DNA from: Actinomycetota bacterium
GTDB lineage: Bacteria; Actinomycetota; Actinomycetes; Nanopelagicales; Nanopelagicaceae
Length of the DNA stretch: 7,312 nt
NCBI GenBank assembly: GCA_009924725.1
Contig: RFRA01000054.1
Coordinates: 1-7,312 of the forward strand
Direction: 5' to 3'
Part shown: one piece after another, positions 1-5,844 of the stretch
How the letters are laid out: every line of letters starts with the position of its first letter
Position numbering within the stretch: the stretch's first letter is position 1
Program-made: the position numbers and the translations under genes
The notes under the pieces: model-generated
The model's input: the letters and a program-made list of their open reading frames with translations, nothing else
Databases searched by the model: none
What the model was told of the DNA's origin: nothing

Positions 1-880
1 CACTTGCGCCAGCATATTCAGGCCGATCAACACCAAAGTTTGAACCTAAATCACCTAACCCAGTTGCCGCAAATAGTGAATCGCAAATTGCATGTGCCGC
101 AACATCTCCATCAGAATGTCCAGCAACACCAACCTCACCTGGCCAGTTAATGCAACCTAACCAAAGTTCACGCCCTGCTTCGAAAGCATGTGAATCGACA
201 CCAACACCAGTACAGAATTCTCTATTTGTACCGAGGAAGTTATAAGCGTTGGTTAGATCTGCCGGCGTAGTTATTTTTAAAGCACGTTCCTCGCCATCAA
301 TAACTAGAACTTTAAACCCAGCACTTTCAACTAGGCTGGCATCGTCGGTGCCTTCACCATTTGCGGCATGTGCTTTTTTGAGGGTTGAAAGTTCGAAGCC
401 TTGCGGAGTTTGGATGTTACGTAACTCTGCTCGGTTCGCAGTCGCGGTCACATAACCATTTGCATCGATACTTTTGATGGTATCTACTTGAAGCAATCCT
501 GGAATTACAGCAACTTGGCCATCTTGCAGTGCTGACATAACCCGGTTAGCTAAATCAGTTGATGCCAAAGCTCGAGCAGCATCGTGGATCAATACAAATT
601 CAGTTTCACTAGAAACCGCTGCCAAGCCAGCTCGAACCGATTCTGAACGAGTTTGGCCACCAGCGACAACAGTTACGGCATCGCCTAGGAGTGATTTAAA
701 TTCACTTAGGTGAGAGGCCGGCGCGGTGACGACTACTTGATCAACCGCTGGCGAAATCGCAGCAACTGCATGTTCAATTAAAGTTTGGTTACCTAATTGA
801 ATTAGCGCTTTAGGAATATCAGCACCGAATCGAACACCGGATCCGGCAGCAGCAATAATTGCGGCAACATGGCCAGACAT
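1..880 (-). CDS. ispDF: Bifunctional IspD/IspF enzyme of the MEP isoprenoid pathway, 3' end cut by the window edge
   Basis: The first domain would make CDP-methylerythritol from MEP and CTP (IspD). The second would cyclise the phosphorylated product to MEcPP (IspF). The visible 293 codons are open throughout. IspD part, about residues 5-215: nucleotide-binding AAAGSG at 10-15 with R17 and K24, GGQTR..SV at 74-82, HDAAR at 99-103, DTIK at 133-136, TPQGF at 158-162, TDDASLVE at 178-185 and KITTPAD at 202-208. IspF part, from about 224: the metal-ligand D229-x-H231 pair, GHSDGDV at 254-260, H263 and GDLG at 276-279. The rest of IspF lies outside the window. No stop and no internal ATG separates the domains, and the linker is only about a dozen residues, so this is a true fusion. 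The ATG at 880 has GGAG four bases upstream, a little close. It follows carD by 27 bases in the same direction, so the two are probably co-transcribed. Confidence 0.93.
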   Translation of the reverse strand, partial: MSGHVAAIIAAAGSGVRFGADIPKALIQLGNQTLIEHAVAAISPAVDQVVVTAPASHLSEFKSLLGDAVTVVAGGQTRSESVRAGLAAVSSETEFVLIHDAARALASTDLANRVMSALQDGQVAVIPGLLQVDTIKSIDANGYVTATANRAELRNIQTPQGFELSTLKKAHAANGEGTDDASLVESAGFKVLVIDGEERALKITTPADLTNAYNFLGTNREFCTGVGVDSHAFEAGRELWLGCINWPGEVGVAGHSDGDVAAHAICDSLFAATGLGDLGSNFGVDRPEYAGAS

Positions 881-907
881 AAGGCTCCGATCGAATGCGA
901 GCTTAAA

Positions 908-1390
908 TTAAGAAGCTAAGACCTCATCGAGGATAACTGAGGCTTTTTCTTCGTCGGTGCGTTCAGCGAGAGCAAGTTCTGAAACCAGAATCTGCTTTGC
1001 CTTTGAAAGCATGCGCTTTTCACCGGCAGAAAGTCCACGATCTAGATCGCGGCGATAAAGATCGCGTACAACTTCGGCGACCTTAATTACATCGCCGGAA
1101 GCTAATTTTTCAAGATTTGCCTTGTAGCGTCGAGACCAGTTTGTTGGCTCTTCGGTATATGGCTGACGCAAAACACTGAAAACGCGGTCAAGGCCGGCAC
1201 TATCTACAACATCGCGCACTCCGACAAGATCAACATTCTCGGCCGGCACTCGCACAGTTAAATCGCCTTGGGCCACCTTTAAAACTAAGTAGGTTTTTTC
1301 TTCGCCCTTAATCACTCGAGTTTCAATTGCCTCGATTAGCGCTGCGCCGTGATGAGGGTAAACAACAGTTTCGCCTACTTTAAATGACAT
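908..1390 (-). CDS. carD: CarD-family RNA polymerase-binding transcriptional regulator
   Basis: In mycobacteria CarD binds the RNA polymerase beta subunit and stabilises the open promoter complex, notably at rRNA promoters. From memory this protein is close to M. tuberculosis CarD along its whole length, 160 residues against about 162. The N-terminal RNAP-interacting Tudor-like domain is at about 1-60 ([16 protein letters not shown]25, [18 protein letters not shown]). A helical DNA-binding domain follows, with W85 in [20 protein letters not shown], the position of the Trp that contacts the upstream edge of the transcription bubble in the mycobacterial protein. I chose the ATG at 1390 because AAGGG lies six bases upstream, because numbering then matches the family, and because an upstream in-frame TTG at 1414 falls inside the promoter -10. 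ispDF lies downstream, and a lipoprotein gene diverges upstream. Its TAA is in frame with ispDF, nine codons before that gene's ATG. Confidence 0.96.
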   Translation of the reverse strand: MSFKVGETVVYPHHGAALIEAIETRVIKGEEKTYLVLKVAQGDLTVRVPAENVDLVGVRDVVDSAGLDRVFSVLRQPYTEEPTNWSRRYKANLEKLASGDVIKVAEVVRDLYRRDLDRGLSAGEKRMLSKAKQILVSELALAERTDEEKASVILDEVLAS

Positions 1391-1396
1391 TGGGAG

Positions 1397-1401
1397 CCCT
1401 T
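1397..1401 (-). promoter_or_regulatory. Shine-Dalgarno site of carD
   Basis: AAGGG on the minus strand, six bases before the ATG at 1390. It fixes the shorter carD start. Confidence 0.65.
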
Positions 1402-1413
1402 CGTTAGGGGCCA

Positions 1414-1443
1414 ATCATACCAGCAACTAGTGAGGGTAGTCAC
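1414..1443 (-). promoter_or_regulatory. Predicted sigma-70-type promoter of carD-ispDF
   Basis: On the minus strand, a -35 GTGACT (1438-1443, 4 of 6 to TTGACA) is followed after 18 bases by a -10 TATGAT (1414-1419, 5 of 6 to TATAAT). This is the best promoter match in the window. Transcription would begin near 1407, giving a leader of about 17 bases that contains the Shine-Dalgarno. This is a pattern call only, with no experimental support. Confidence 0.6.
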
Positions 1444-1485
1444 CTCGAGTATTTGGCCTGTATTTAACTGGCTTTAGCAGCTATT

Positions 1486-1495
1486 TCTCATGAGA
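1486..1495. promoter_or_regulatory. Perfect 10-base palindrome between carD and the lipoprotein gene
   Basis: TCTCATGAGA is a perfect palindrome about 43 bases from the carD -35 and 43 bases before the lipoprotein ATG. It may be an operator, but short palindromes are common by chance. The rest of the 148-base gap shows the carD promoter and, on the plus strand, no convincing promoter for the lipoprotein gene. Confidence 0.2.
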
Positions 1496-1528
1496 GAATA
1501 AGCGCGCATTGTTAAACAATTATTTCTT

Positions 1529-1533
1529 GGGAG
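1529..1533 (+). promoter_or_regulatory. Shine-Dalgarno site of the lipoprotein gene
   Basis: GGGAG five bases before the ATG at 1539. It favours this start over an in-frame TTG at 1509, which would put ten extra residues before the signal peptide. Confidence 0.7.
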
Positions 1534-1538
1534 AAAAA

Positions 1539-2024
1539 ATGCAATTACGTAAAGTTGCGATTGGTTTAGTAGTTGCTGCATCTCTCTCTACGCTAACAGC
1601 TTGTGGTGCCGGCGAAAATGCAGCCGGCCGTAATATCAAAAAAGTAACTGATGGCGCAGAAACCGAAGTAATTACCGACACCAGCGCAATGAAACTTCGT
1701 GGCTTCTTATTGGTTGCTCAACCAGATGGCAGCGCAGTTTTAGTTGGCACCATTATTAACGCTAACTCGACACCTGACTCATTGCTCGGCATCTCAGCAA
1801 ATAATGTTCTTGCCACGCTTACCAATGAATCCAATGTGATTTCCGAAAAAACTCCGATGATTTTTGAAGGTGACTCCGCAAATGCCAAGGCGGTAATACC
1901 TGGTTTGGGTGTAAAAGCTGGCAACACGGTTGATATTTCTTTCTTCTTTAAGACTGCTGGCGTAGTTACCGTTAAAGCAATTGTGCGCGATCAACGCGAC
2001 ACTTACGCTGGCGTAACTGCTTAA
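1539..2024 (+). CDS. LpqE-like lipoprotein of unknown function, divergent from carD
   Basis: Predicted 161-residue secreted lipoprotein. It has a type II signal peptide with basic R4-K5, a hydrophobic stretch at about 6-19 and lipobox L-T-A-C, so C22 would be lipid-modified and the mature protein anchored on the outer face of the membrane. The mature part looks like a single all-beta domain: GSAVLVGTIINANSTPDSLLGIS, then a GLGVKAGNTVDISFFF segment, then AGVVTVKAIV. This layout recalls LpqE-type proteins (M. tuberculosis Rv3584, which I recall lying beside carD) and, distantly, copper-chaperone-like beta sandwiches. I see no obvious Met/His metal cluster, so I assign no function. Its TAA overlaps the regX3 stop in a shared TTAA. 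The similarity is from memory and from neighbourhood, not from a search. Confidence 0.82.
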   Translation: MQLRKVAIGLVVAASLSTLTACGAGENAAGRNIKKVTDGAETEVITDTSAMKLRGFLLVAQPDGSAVLVGTIINANSTPDSLLGISANNVLATLTNESNVISEKTPMIFEGDSANAKAVIPGLGVKAGNTVDISFFFKTAGVVTVKAIVRDQRDTYAGVTA

Positions 2025-2707
2025 GCTTCTAGTTTGTAACCAAGCCCGCGCACAGTCTGAATAAAGACCGGATTTGCTGGGTCTGTTTCAATTTTTGCTC
2101 GCAAGCGCTTAATGTGAACATCTAGCGTCTTGGTATCGCCCACGTAATCACTGCCCCAAACCCGATCAATCAATTGCATACGAGTTAGTACTCGGCCTGA
2201 ATTTCGCATTAAGAACTCAAGTAGTTCAAACTCTTTTAGGGGTAGCGCAATAGAGATGTTATTGACGCTTACCTGGTGACGATCAACATCCATTCGGACT
2301 GGACCGGCAACGAGTGAACCATTGTCTTCAACTATTTCGCCTAGATCACTATGTCGACGCAAGACCGCGCGAATACGGGCTATGAGCTCTCGTGACGAAT
2401 ATGGCTTAGTTACGTAATCATCGGCGCCGAGTTCGAGCCCAACCACTTTATCGATTTCAGCATCTTTAGCGGTCAGCATGATGATTGGCACCGCAGATCG
2501 AGTGCGCAACTGCTTGCAAACTTCAGTTCCAGACAAGCCTGGCAACATCAAATCAAGTAAGACTAAATCGGCGCCATGCTTATCGAATAATTCGACAGCC
2601 GCAGAACCGGTGTCAGCTACAACAACATCAAAGCCTTCTTTGCCTAGCAGGTAGGCCAGCGCCTCGGAAAAAGACTCTTCATCCTCGACCACTAGTATTC
2701 GGGTCAT
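2021..2707 (-). CDS. regX3: OmpR-family response regulator RegX3 (PhoP of Streptomyces) for phosphate control
   Basis: DNA-binding regulator expected to activate phosphate-scavenging genes when phosphorylated by the kinase encoded just upstream. Length is 228 residues, as usual for the family. Receiver domain, about 1-120: acidic pocket E8-D9-E10, phosphoacceptor D52 in LVLLDLMLPG, T79 and K101 in the TKP motif. OmpR/PhoB winged-helix domain, about 135-228: LPLKEFELLEFL, GRVLTRMQLIDRVWG, the recognition-helix segment TKTLDVHIKRLRAKIE, and the C-terminal hairpin TVRGLGYKLE. From memory it is very close to M. tuberculosis RegX3. The ATG shares one base with the senX3 stop (TAATG), and a full AGGAGG lies seven bases upstream inside senX3, so the pair is translationally coupled. 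Downstream it converges with the lipoprotein gene with overlapping stops, leaving no room for an intergenic terminator. Confidence 0.96.
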   Translation of the reverse strand: MTRILVVEDEESFSEALAYLLGKEGFDVVVADTGSAAVELFDKHGADLVLLDLMLPGLSGTEVCKQLRTRSAVPIIMLTAKDAEIDKVVGLELGADDYVTKPYSSRELIARIRAVLRRHSDLGEIVEDNGSLVAGPVRMDVDRHQVSVNNISIALPLKEFELLEFLMRNSGRVLTRMQLIDRVWGSDYVGDTKTLDVHIKRLRAKIETDPANPVFIQTVRGLGYKLEA

Positions 2708-3792
2708 TAGTTTTCCTCCTGGATAGTTGATTGATGACTTTGCGTTTCACTAAATTCTGGTAATCGGATTGTGAAGGTACTTCCGGAGCCTTCGTTACTC
2801 CACACGGAAATATCTCCACCGTGATTAGTGGCCACATGCTTAACGATTGAAAGCCCTAGCCCGGTTCCACCTGTTGCTCGCGAACGCGCTGGATCTACTC
2901 GATAGAAACGTTCAAAAATTCGTTCAATTTCTTTCTCCGGAATTCCAATACCTTGATCAGTGACTGAAATTTCAACTAACTTATCTTTACTTGTTAATAC
3001 GATCGCAACCTGAGTTGAGTCTGGGCTGTAGTTAATAGCATTTTCAATTAAATTACTAACTGCCATCTCTAATTGGCTACGGTCGCCTAAAACAAAATGG
3101 TCTGCGATTGGTAGAAATACTAAAGAAATTTTTCGTTTTTCAGCTGTGAGTCGAGATTCATCAACTGCCTGATTAATTAAATCAACCATTGAATATGGTT
3201 GCGCGTTTTTAAGTGGGTCGCCATCTTGCAAGCGAGATAAGTTGATAATTTCCTGAACTAAATCAGTTAAGCGCTTAGCTTCAATCTGCATTCGGCCAGC
3301 AAATTTTTCAACGGCTTCTTTATCATCACTTGCACCTAGTACTGCTTCACTAAGAATTGATAACGCACCGATTGGGGTTTTAAGTTCGTGCGAAATATTT
3401 GCTACGAAATCACGGCGGATTGCATCGAGGCGACGAAATTCACTGTCATCAAAAATTAAAGCAACAATTAACCCTTCAGTACCAATCGGTGAGACGCGAA
3501 CCAGTAGGTCATGAGTTCCTGGGCCAATCGGACCACGTGGTAATTCGACGGTTGCTTCTTGATAAACATTTGAGCGACGAACTGCGCGGACTAAATTCAG
3601 AAGAGGTGTTGAAACTAAGCGACCGTCACGAATCATGGCAAGCGCACCGGTGCCAGCTGAAGAAGAAAGTACTTGCTCACCTGGAGCGAGAATTAAATAC
3701 TCAGCATCGAGAATTGCTAACAACTCAAGCAGAGAATCAGGAATTTCCCAGCCGTTTTCGACTGCTACTTCCTTCTCTCGGCGCCAGAACAT
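2707..3792 (-). CDS. senX3: SenX3/PhoR-type sensor histidine kinase lacking a membrane anchor
   Basis: Phosphate-signalling histidine kinase partner of RegX3, 361 residues. Order: a PAS-like region at about 15-120, then a dimerisation/phosphoacceptor domain with FVANISHELKTP (H135), then a HATPase domain with N-box NLIENAINYSP (N247, N251), G1 box VTDQGIGIP (D279), F-box FERFYRVD and G2 box GGTGLGLSIVKH (308-319). From memory it matches Streptomyces PhoR and M. tuberculosis SenX3 (about 410 residues) well. Those proteins begin with one or two membrane helices; here the protein starts MFWRREKE, where the family's juxtamembrane segment would be, and no stretch is hydrophobic enough to span the membrane. 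An in-frame TGA at 3814-3816 lies eight codons upstream, so the start cannot move far. AAGG sits only two bases from the ATG, too close for normal initiation. A TANNNT hexamer six bases upstream suggests a leaderless mRNA. It diverges from phoU. Confidence 0.95.
   Translation of the reverse strand: MFWRREKEVAVENGWEIPDSLLELLAILDAEYLILAPGEQVLSSSAGTGALAMIRDGRLVSTPLLNLVRAVRRSNVYQEATVELPRGPIGPGTHDLLVRVSPIGTEGLIVALIFDDSEFRRLDAIRRDFVANISHELKTPIGALSILSEAVLGASDDKEAVEKFAGRMQIEAKRLTDLVQEIINLSRLQDGDPLKNAQPYSMVDLINQAVDESRLTAEKRKISLVFLPIADHFVLGDRSQLEMAVSNLIENAINYSPDSTQVAIVLTSKDKLVEISVTDQGIGIPEKEIERIFERFYRVDPARSRATGGTGLGLSIVKHVATNHGGDISVWSNEGSGSTFTIRLPEFSETQSHQSTIQEEN
2715..2720 (-). promoter_or_regulatory. 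Strong Shine-Dalgarno of regX3 inside senX3
   Basis: A complete AGGAGG on the minus strand, seven bases before the regX3 ATG. It is also the codons for the E-E end of SenX3. With the one-base TAATG overlap it implies coupled translation, and perhaps more RegX3 than SenX3. Confidence 0.85.
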
Positions 3793-3798
3793 AGCCTT

Positions 3799-3804
3799 AT
3801 CGTA
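3799..3804 (-). promoter_or_regulatory. Predicted -10 element of a leaderless senX3-regX3 promoter
   Basis: TACGAT on the minus strand fits TANNNT and is separated from the senX3 ATG by exactly six bases, so the first transcribed base would be the A of ATG. No good -35 is present; the best-placed hexamer is AGTTCT at 3822-3827. That would suit a promoter that depends on an activator bound to the adjoining TTCAC repeats. Confidence 0.5.
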
Positions 3805-3811
3805 GAGAAGA

Positions 3812-3895
3812 GTTCACTTTCAGAACTACACAATCAGCCATTTACACCCATTTCACCCAGATATTTACCTCAGATTTGCGACCCGTTCACTTAAT
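3812..3895 (+). promoter_or_regulatory. PHO-box-like array of TTCAC units between senX3 and phoU
   Basis: TTCAC-type cores on the plus strand start at 3841 (TTTAC), 3852 (TTCAC), 3864 (TTTAC), 3875 (TTTGC) and 3886 (TTCAC), spaced 11, 12, 11 and 11 bases. A separate TTCAC unit starts at 3813. The octamer GTTCACTT occurs exactly at 3812-3819 and 3885-3892, 73 bases apart. Streptomyces PhoP is known to bind 11-base direct-repeat units in the phoU/phoRP intergenic region, with a consensus I recall as G(G/T)TCAYYYR(G/C)G. Units at 3812, 3851 and 3885 match it at about 9 of 11 positions; the others are weaker. The array lies between the predicted -10 elements of both genes, so phosphorylated RegX3 probably controls both, including its own operon. 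An inverted repeat AGTTC-N7-GAACT covers 3811-3827. Confidence 0.68.
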
Positions 3896-3921
3896 TCCGC
3901 CGCTCTGATGTGCGGTGGGTC

Positions 3922-3927
3922 TAGGTT
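3922..3927 (+). promoter_or_regulatory. Predicted -10 element of a leaderless phoU promoter
   Basis: TAGGTT fits TANNNT and lies exactly six bases before the phoU ATG, which has no Shine-Dalgarno at a usable distance. The -35 position (about 3899-3904) matches poorly, but a GTTCAC unit ends just upstream of it, a suitable place for an activator. Confidence 0.5.
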
Positions 3928-3933
3928 TACCCC

Positions 3934-4590
3934 ATGCGCGATTCCTTTCACGATGATTTAGATGGCATTGGTGTTTCCCTGGTCGAAATGGGCCATAAGG
4001 TAAACAAGGCGATGGAGCGCGCAACAACCGCTCTACTTACCGCCGACCTAAAAGTCGCTGAAGAAATTATTTCTGAAGATGACGCGATCGATAACATGCA
4101 ATACGACATTGAGTCACGCGCGATTAATCTAATGGCTCGCCAACAACCTGTTGCTGGCGACTTACGCACGCTTGTTACCTCATTGCGCATGAGCGCTGAC
4201 TTAGAGCGTATGGGTGACTTGGCACATCACGTCGCCAAGTTGACTCGTATGCGCTACCCAGCTGCGGCGGTGCCACCAGAGCTAGTTTTAACTCTGCAAG
4301 AGATGGGAAATGTGACAGGTCGCATTACTCAAAAAGCAATTGGGGTAATTGAGTCTCGTAATCTTGAAGCTGCGCTACAACTTGAAAAAGATGATGATGA
4401 GATGGATATTTTGCATCGACGTCTATTTGAAATCTTGCTAGATGATTCTTGGCCATATGGAATTGAAACTGCTATCGATATGACTTTGCTGGGTCGCTAT
4501 TATGAGCGTTGCTCAGACCATGCCGTTTCAATTGCTCGCCGTGTCTATTACTTAGTCACCGGCGAATACGCAAATACTACAAATAATTAA
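3934..4590 (+). CDS. phoU: PhoU phosphate-signalling regulator
   Basis: Cytoplasmic protein that, in characterised systems, links the Pst phosphate transporter to the phosphate sensor kinase and keeps the response off when phosphate is plentiful. Length is 218 residues, typical. Two PhoU three-helix bundles are visible: about 10-100, ending in SADLERMGDLAHHVAKL with metal-binding E91...D95, and about 115-205, ending in LGRYYERCSDHAVSIARRV with E191...D195. The family signature RQQPVAGDLRTLV is at 69-81. The neighbouring divergent kinase-regulator pair supports the role; no pst genes are in the window. The ATG has no Shine-Dalgarno and a TANNNT six bases upstream, so it is probably leaderless. 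The TAA directly abuts the gpmA stop on the other strand, with no intergenic base. Confidence 0.96.
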   Translation: MRDSFHDDLDGIGVSLVEMGHKVNKAMERATTALLTADLKVAEEIISEDDAIDNMQYDIESRAINLMARQQPVAGDLRTLVTSLRMSADLERMGDLAHHVAKLTRMRYPAAAVPPELVLTLQEMGNVTGRITQKAIGVIESRNLEAALQLEKDDDEMDILHRRLFEILLDDSWPYGIETAIDMTLLGRYYERCSDHAVSIARRVYYLVTGEYANTTNN

Positions 4591-5340
4591 TTACTTCTTA
4601 CCCTGATTTGCAACTGCTTCAATTGCCGCAGCTGCCGCAGTCGGATCTAAGTATTCGCCACCACGTTTGATTGGTTTTAGATCTGCATCCAATTTGTAAA
4701 GTAGCGGAATACCGGTTGGGATATTTAGCTCTGCAATATCTGCTTCTGAAATTTCATCGAGATGCTTGACCAATGCGCGCAGTGAATTTCCGTGGGCGGT
4801 AACCAGCACTCGTTTGCCGGCCGTTAGATCAGGCACAATATTGCCAGTCCAATAAGGCATCATGCGAGTGACGACATCCTTTAAACACTCAGTTGCTGGC
4901 ATATCTGCGCCTAAGTCAGCGTAGCGAGCATCGCCGCTTTGACTATATGGATCATTGGCATCGATTGGTGGTGGTGGCACATCGTAAGAACGGCGCCAAA
5001 GTTTAAATTGTTCTTCGCCATAGGTAGCCAGCGTCTCTTTTTTATCTTTACCTTGTAGCGCTCCGTAATGACGCTCGTTTAGACGCCAAGAGCGATTCAC
5101 TGGAATCCAATGCCGATCACAAGCATCGAGAGCTAATTGCGAAGTATGAATTGCGCGACGGAGTAATGAAGTGTGAACTACATCGGGCAATAAAGAATTT
5201 TCGGCAAGTAACTTTCCGCCGCGAGCAGCTTCAGCTTCACCGGCTGCAGATAAACGAACGTCGACCCAGCCAGTAAAGAGATTCTTAGCATTCCATTCGC
5301 TTTCGCCATGGCGCAATAGGATTAATTCAAAGTTGCTCAT
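4591..5340 (-). CDS. gpmA: 2,3-bisphosphoglycerate-dependent phosphoglycerate mutase
   Basis: Interconverts 3- and 2-phosphoglycerate in glycolysis and gluconeogenesis in the cytoplasm. Length is 249 residues, as expected for the cofactor-dependent family. The signature [10 protein letters not shown] gives the phosphorylated H11 with R10. R62 (in LLRRAIHTS), E89 in [13 protein letters not shown] and H183 in [12 protein letters not shown] complete the active site. Substrate-loop features [11 protein letters not shown] and PPPPID are also present. The ATG at 5340 has AGGA seven bases upstream in the 18-base gap after the ybjN-like gene, so it is probably the last gene of an mshA-ybjN-gpmA unit. 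That order is known from M. tuberculosis (mshA, Rv0487, Rv0488, gpm1), but no LysE-type Rv0488 equivalent is present here. The C-terminal tail is alanine-rich. Confidence 0.97.
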   Translation of the reverse strand: MSNFELILLRHGESEWNAKNLFTGWVDVRLSAAGEAEAARGGKLLAENSLLPDVVHTSLLRRAIHTSQLALDACDRHWIPVNRSWRLNERHYGALQGKDKKETLATYGEEQFKLWRRSYDVPPPPIDANDPYSQSGDARYADLGADMPATECLKDVVTRMMPYWTGNIVPDLTAGKRVLVTAHGNSLRALVKHLDEISEADIAELNIPTGIPLLYKLDADLKPIKRGGEYLDPTAAAAAIEAVANQGKK

Positions 5341-5358
5341 AACGCAATCCTAGATGAA

Positions 5359-5841
5359 TTAAATCAAATGTGAAAATGCCTCAAGATTTGCCAGCGATTC
5401 ACCGCGCGAAACCCGCCAAGCCCATTCCCGACGAATTGCGCTGGAGAAGCCAATCTCAAGTAATGGATTAAAAGAGGAATCTGCTACTTGTAACACACTG
5501 CCAATTATTCGATCTATTTCTTGATTAGTTACTGCAGTTAGAGGCAGACGGCCGACTAAATAGATATCTCGTAACTCATTGATCGCAAAAGCGATTCCAT
5601 AGAGACCAGCATTTTTCTGTAAACACCAAGCATGCACTTGATCTTCATTTTCATCAGGCTTACGTATTACGAATGCATTTATGCTCAATGAATGGTCGCC
5701 AATTACTAATGCGCAATGAGTCTGTTGCTTCTTTTCACCTGGCAACGTGATTAAAAAAGTATTCAAATTACTCTGCTCAAAAGCTAAATCATGTGATTCC
5801 AGAAATTCTAAAATAACTTCGGTGGGATTAAGTGAACCCAT
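5359..5841 (-). CDS. YbjN-domain protein of unknown function (Rv0487-like)
   Basis: 160-residue soluble protein with no signal peptide or membrane segment. It has the YbjN/type III secretion chaperone-like alpha-beta layout: an N-terminal helix TEVILEFLESHDLAFEQ, a beta strand ending LPGEKKQQT, a second strand SLSINAFVIRKPDEN, then NAGLYGIAFAINELRDIYLVGRLPL and a C-terminal IRREWAWRVSRGES. The PDEN and IYLVGR segments recall the actinobacterial YbjN-domain proteins found beside mshA, such as Rv0487. The function is not established. The start is three bases after the mshA stop, and its Shine-Dalgarno GGAG (5850-5853) lies inside the end of mshA, so translation is probably coupled. Constant linkage to mshA hints at a role near mycothiol or redox control, but this is guilt by association only. 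Confidence 0.88.
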   Translation of the reverse strand: MGSLNPTEVILEFLESHDLAFEQSNLNTFLITLPGEKKQQTHCALVIGDHSLSINAFVIRKPDENEDQVHAWCLQKNAGLYGIAFAINELRDIYLVGRLPLTAVTNQEIDRIIGSVLQVADSSFNPLLEIGFSSAIRREWAWRVSRGESLANLEAFSHLI

Positions 5842-5844
5842 GTT

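Noticed and set aside
249..455. 68-codon plus-strand open frame
   Set aside because: It is antisense to ispDF, whose motifs run through this region in another frame.
1391..1414. Longer carD reading frame starting at TTG 1414
   Set aside because: The TTG overlaps the -10 element TATGAT, the eight extra residues are absent from the family, and the ATG at 1390 has a well-placed AAGGG.
1509..1538. Longer lipoprotein frame starting at TTG 1509
   Set aside because: It would place ten residues before a classic signal peptide and lipobox; the ATG at 1539 has GGGAG five bases upstream.
2021..2060. Bidirectional terminator at the lipoprotein/regX3 junction
   Set aside because: No inverted repeat followed by a T-run is visible near the shared stop codons.
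3399..3794. 131-codon plus-strand open frame opposite the 5' part of senX3
   Set aside because: It lies wholly antisense to the well-conserved kinase, has no Shine-Dalgarno or promoter, and its low-complexity Gln/His/Leu/Arg composition is typical of a reverse-strand shadow.
3897..3915. Possible hairpin CCGC...GCGG just upstream of phoU
   Set aside because: The stem is four base pairs with an 11-base loop, too weak to call a terminator or attenuator.
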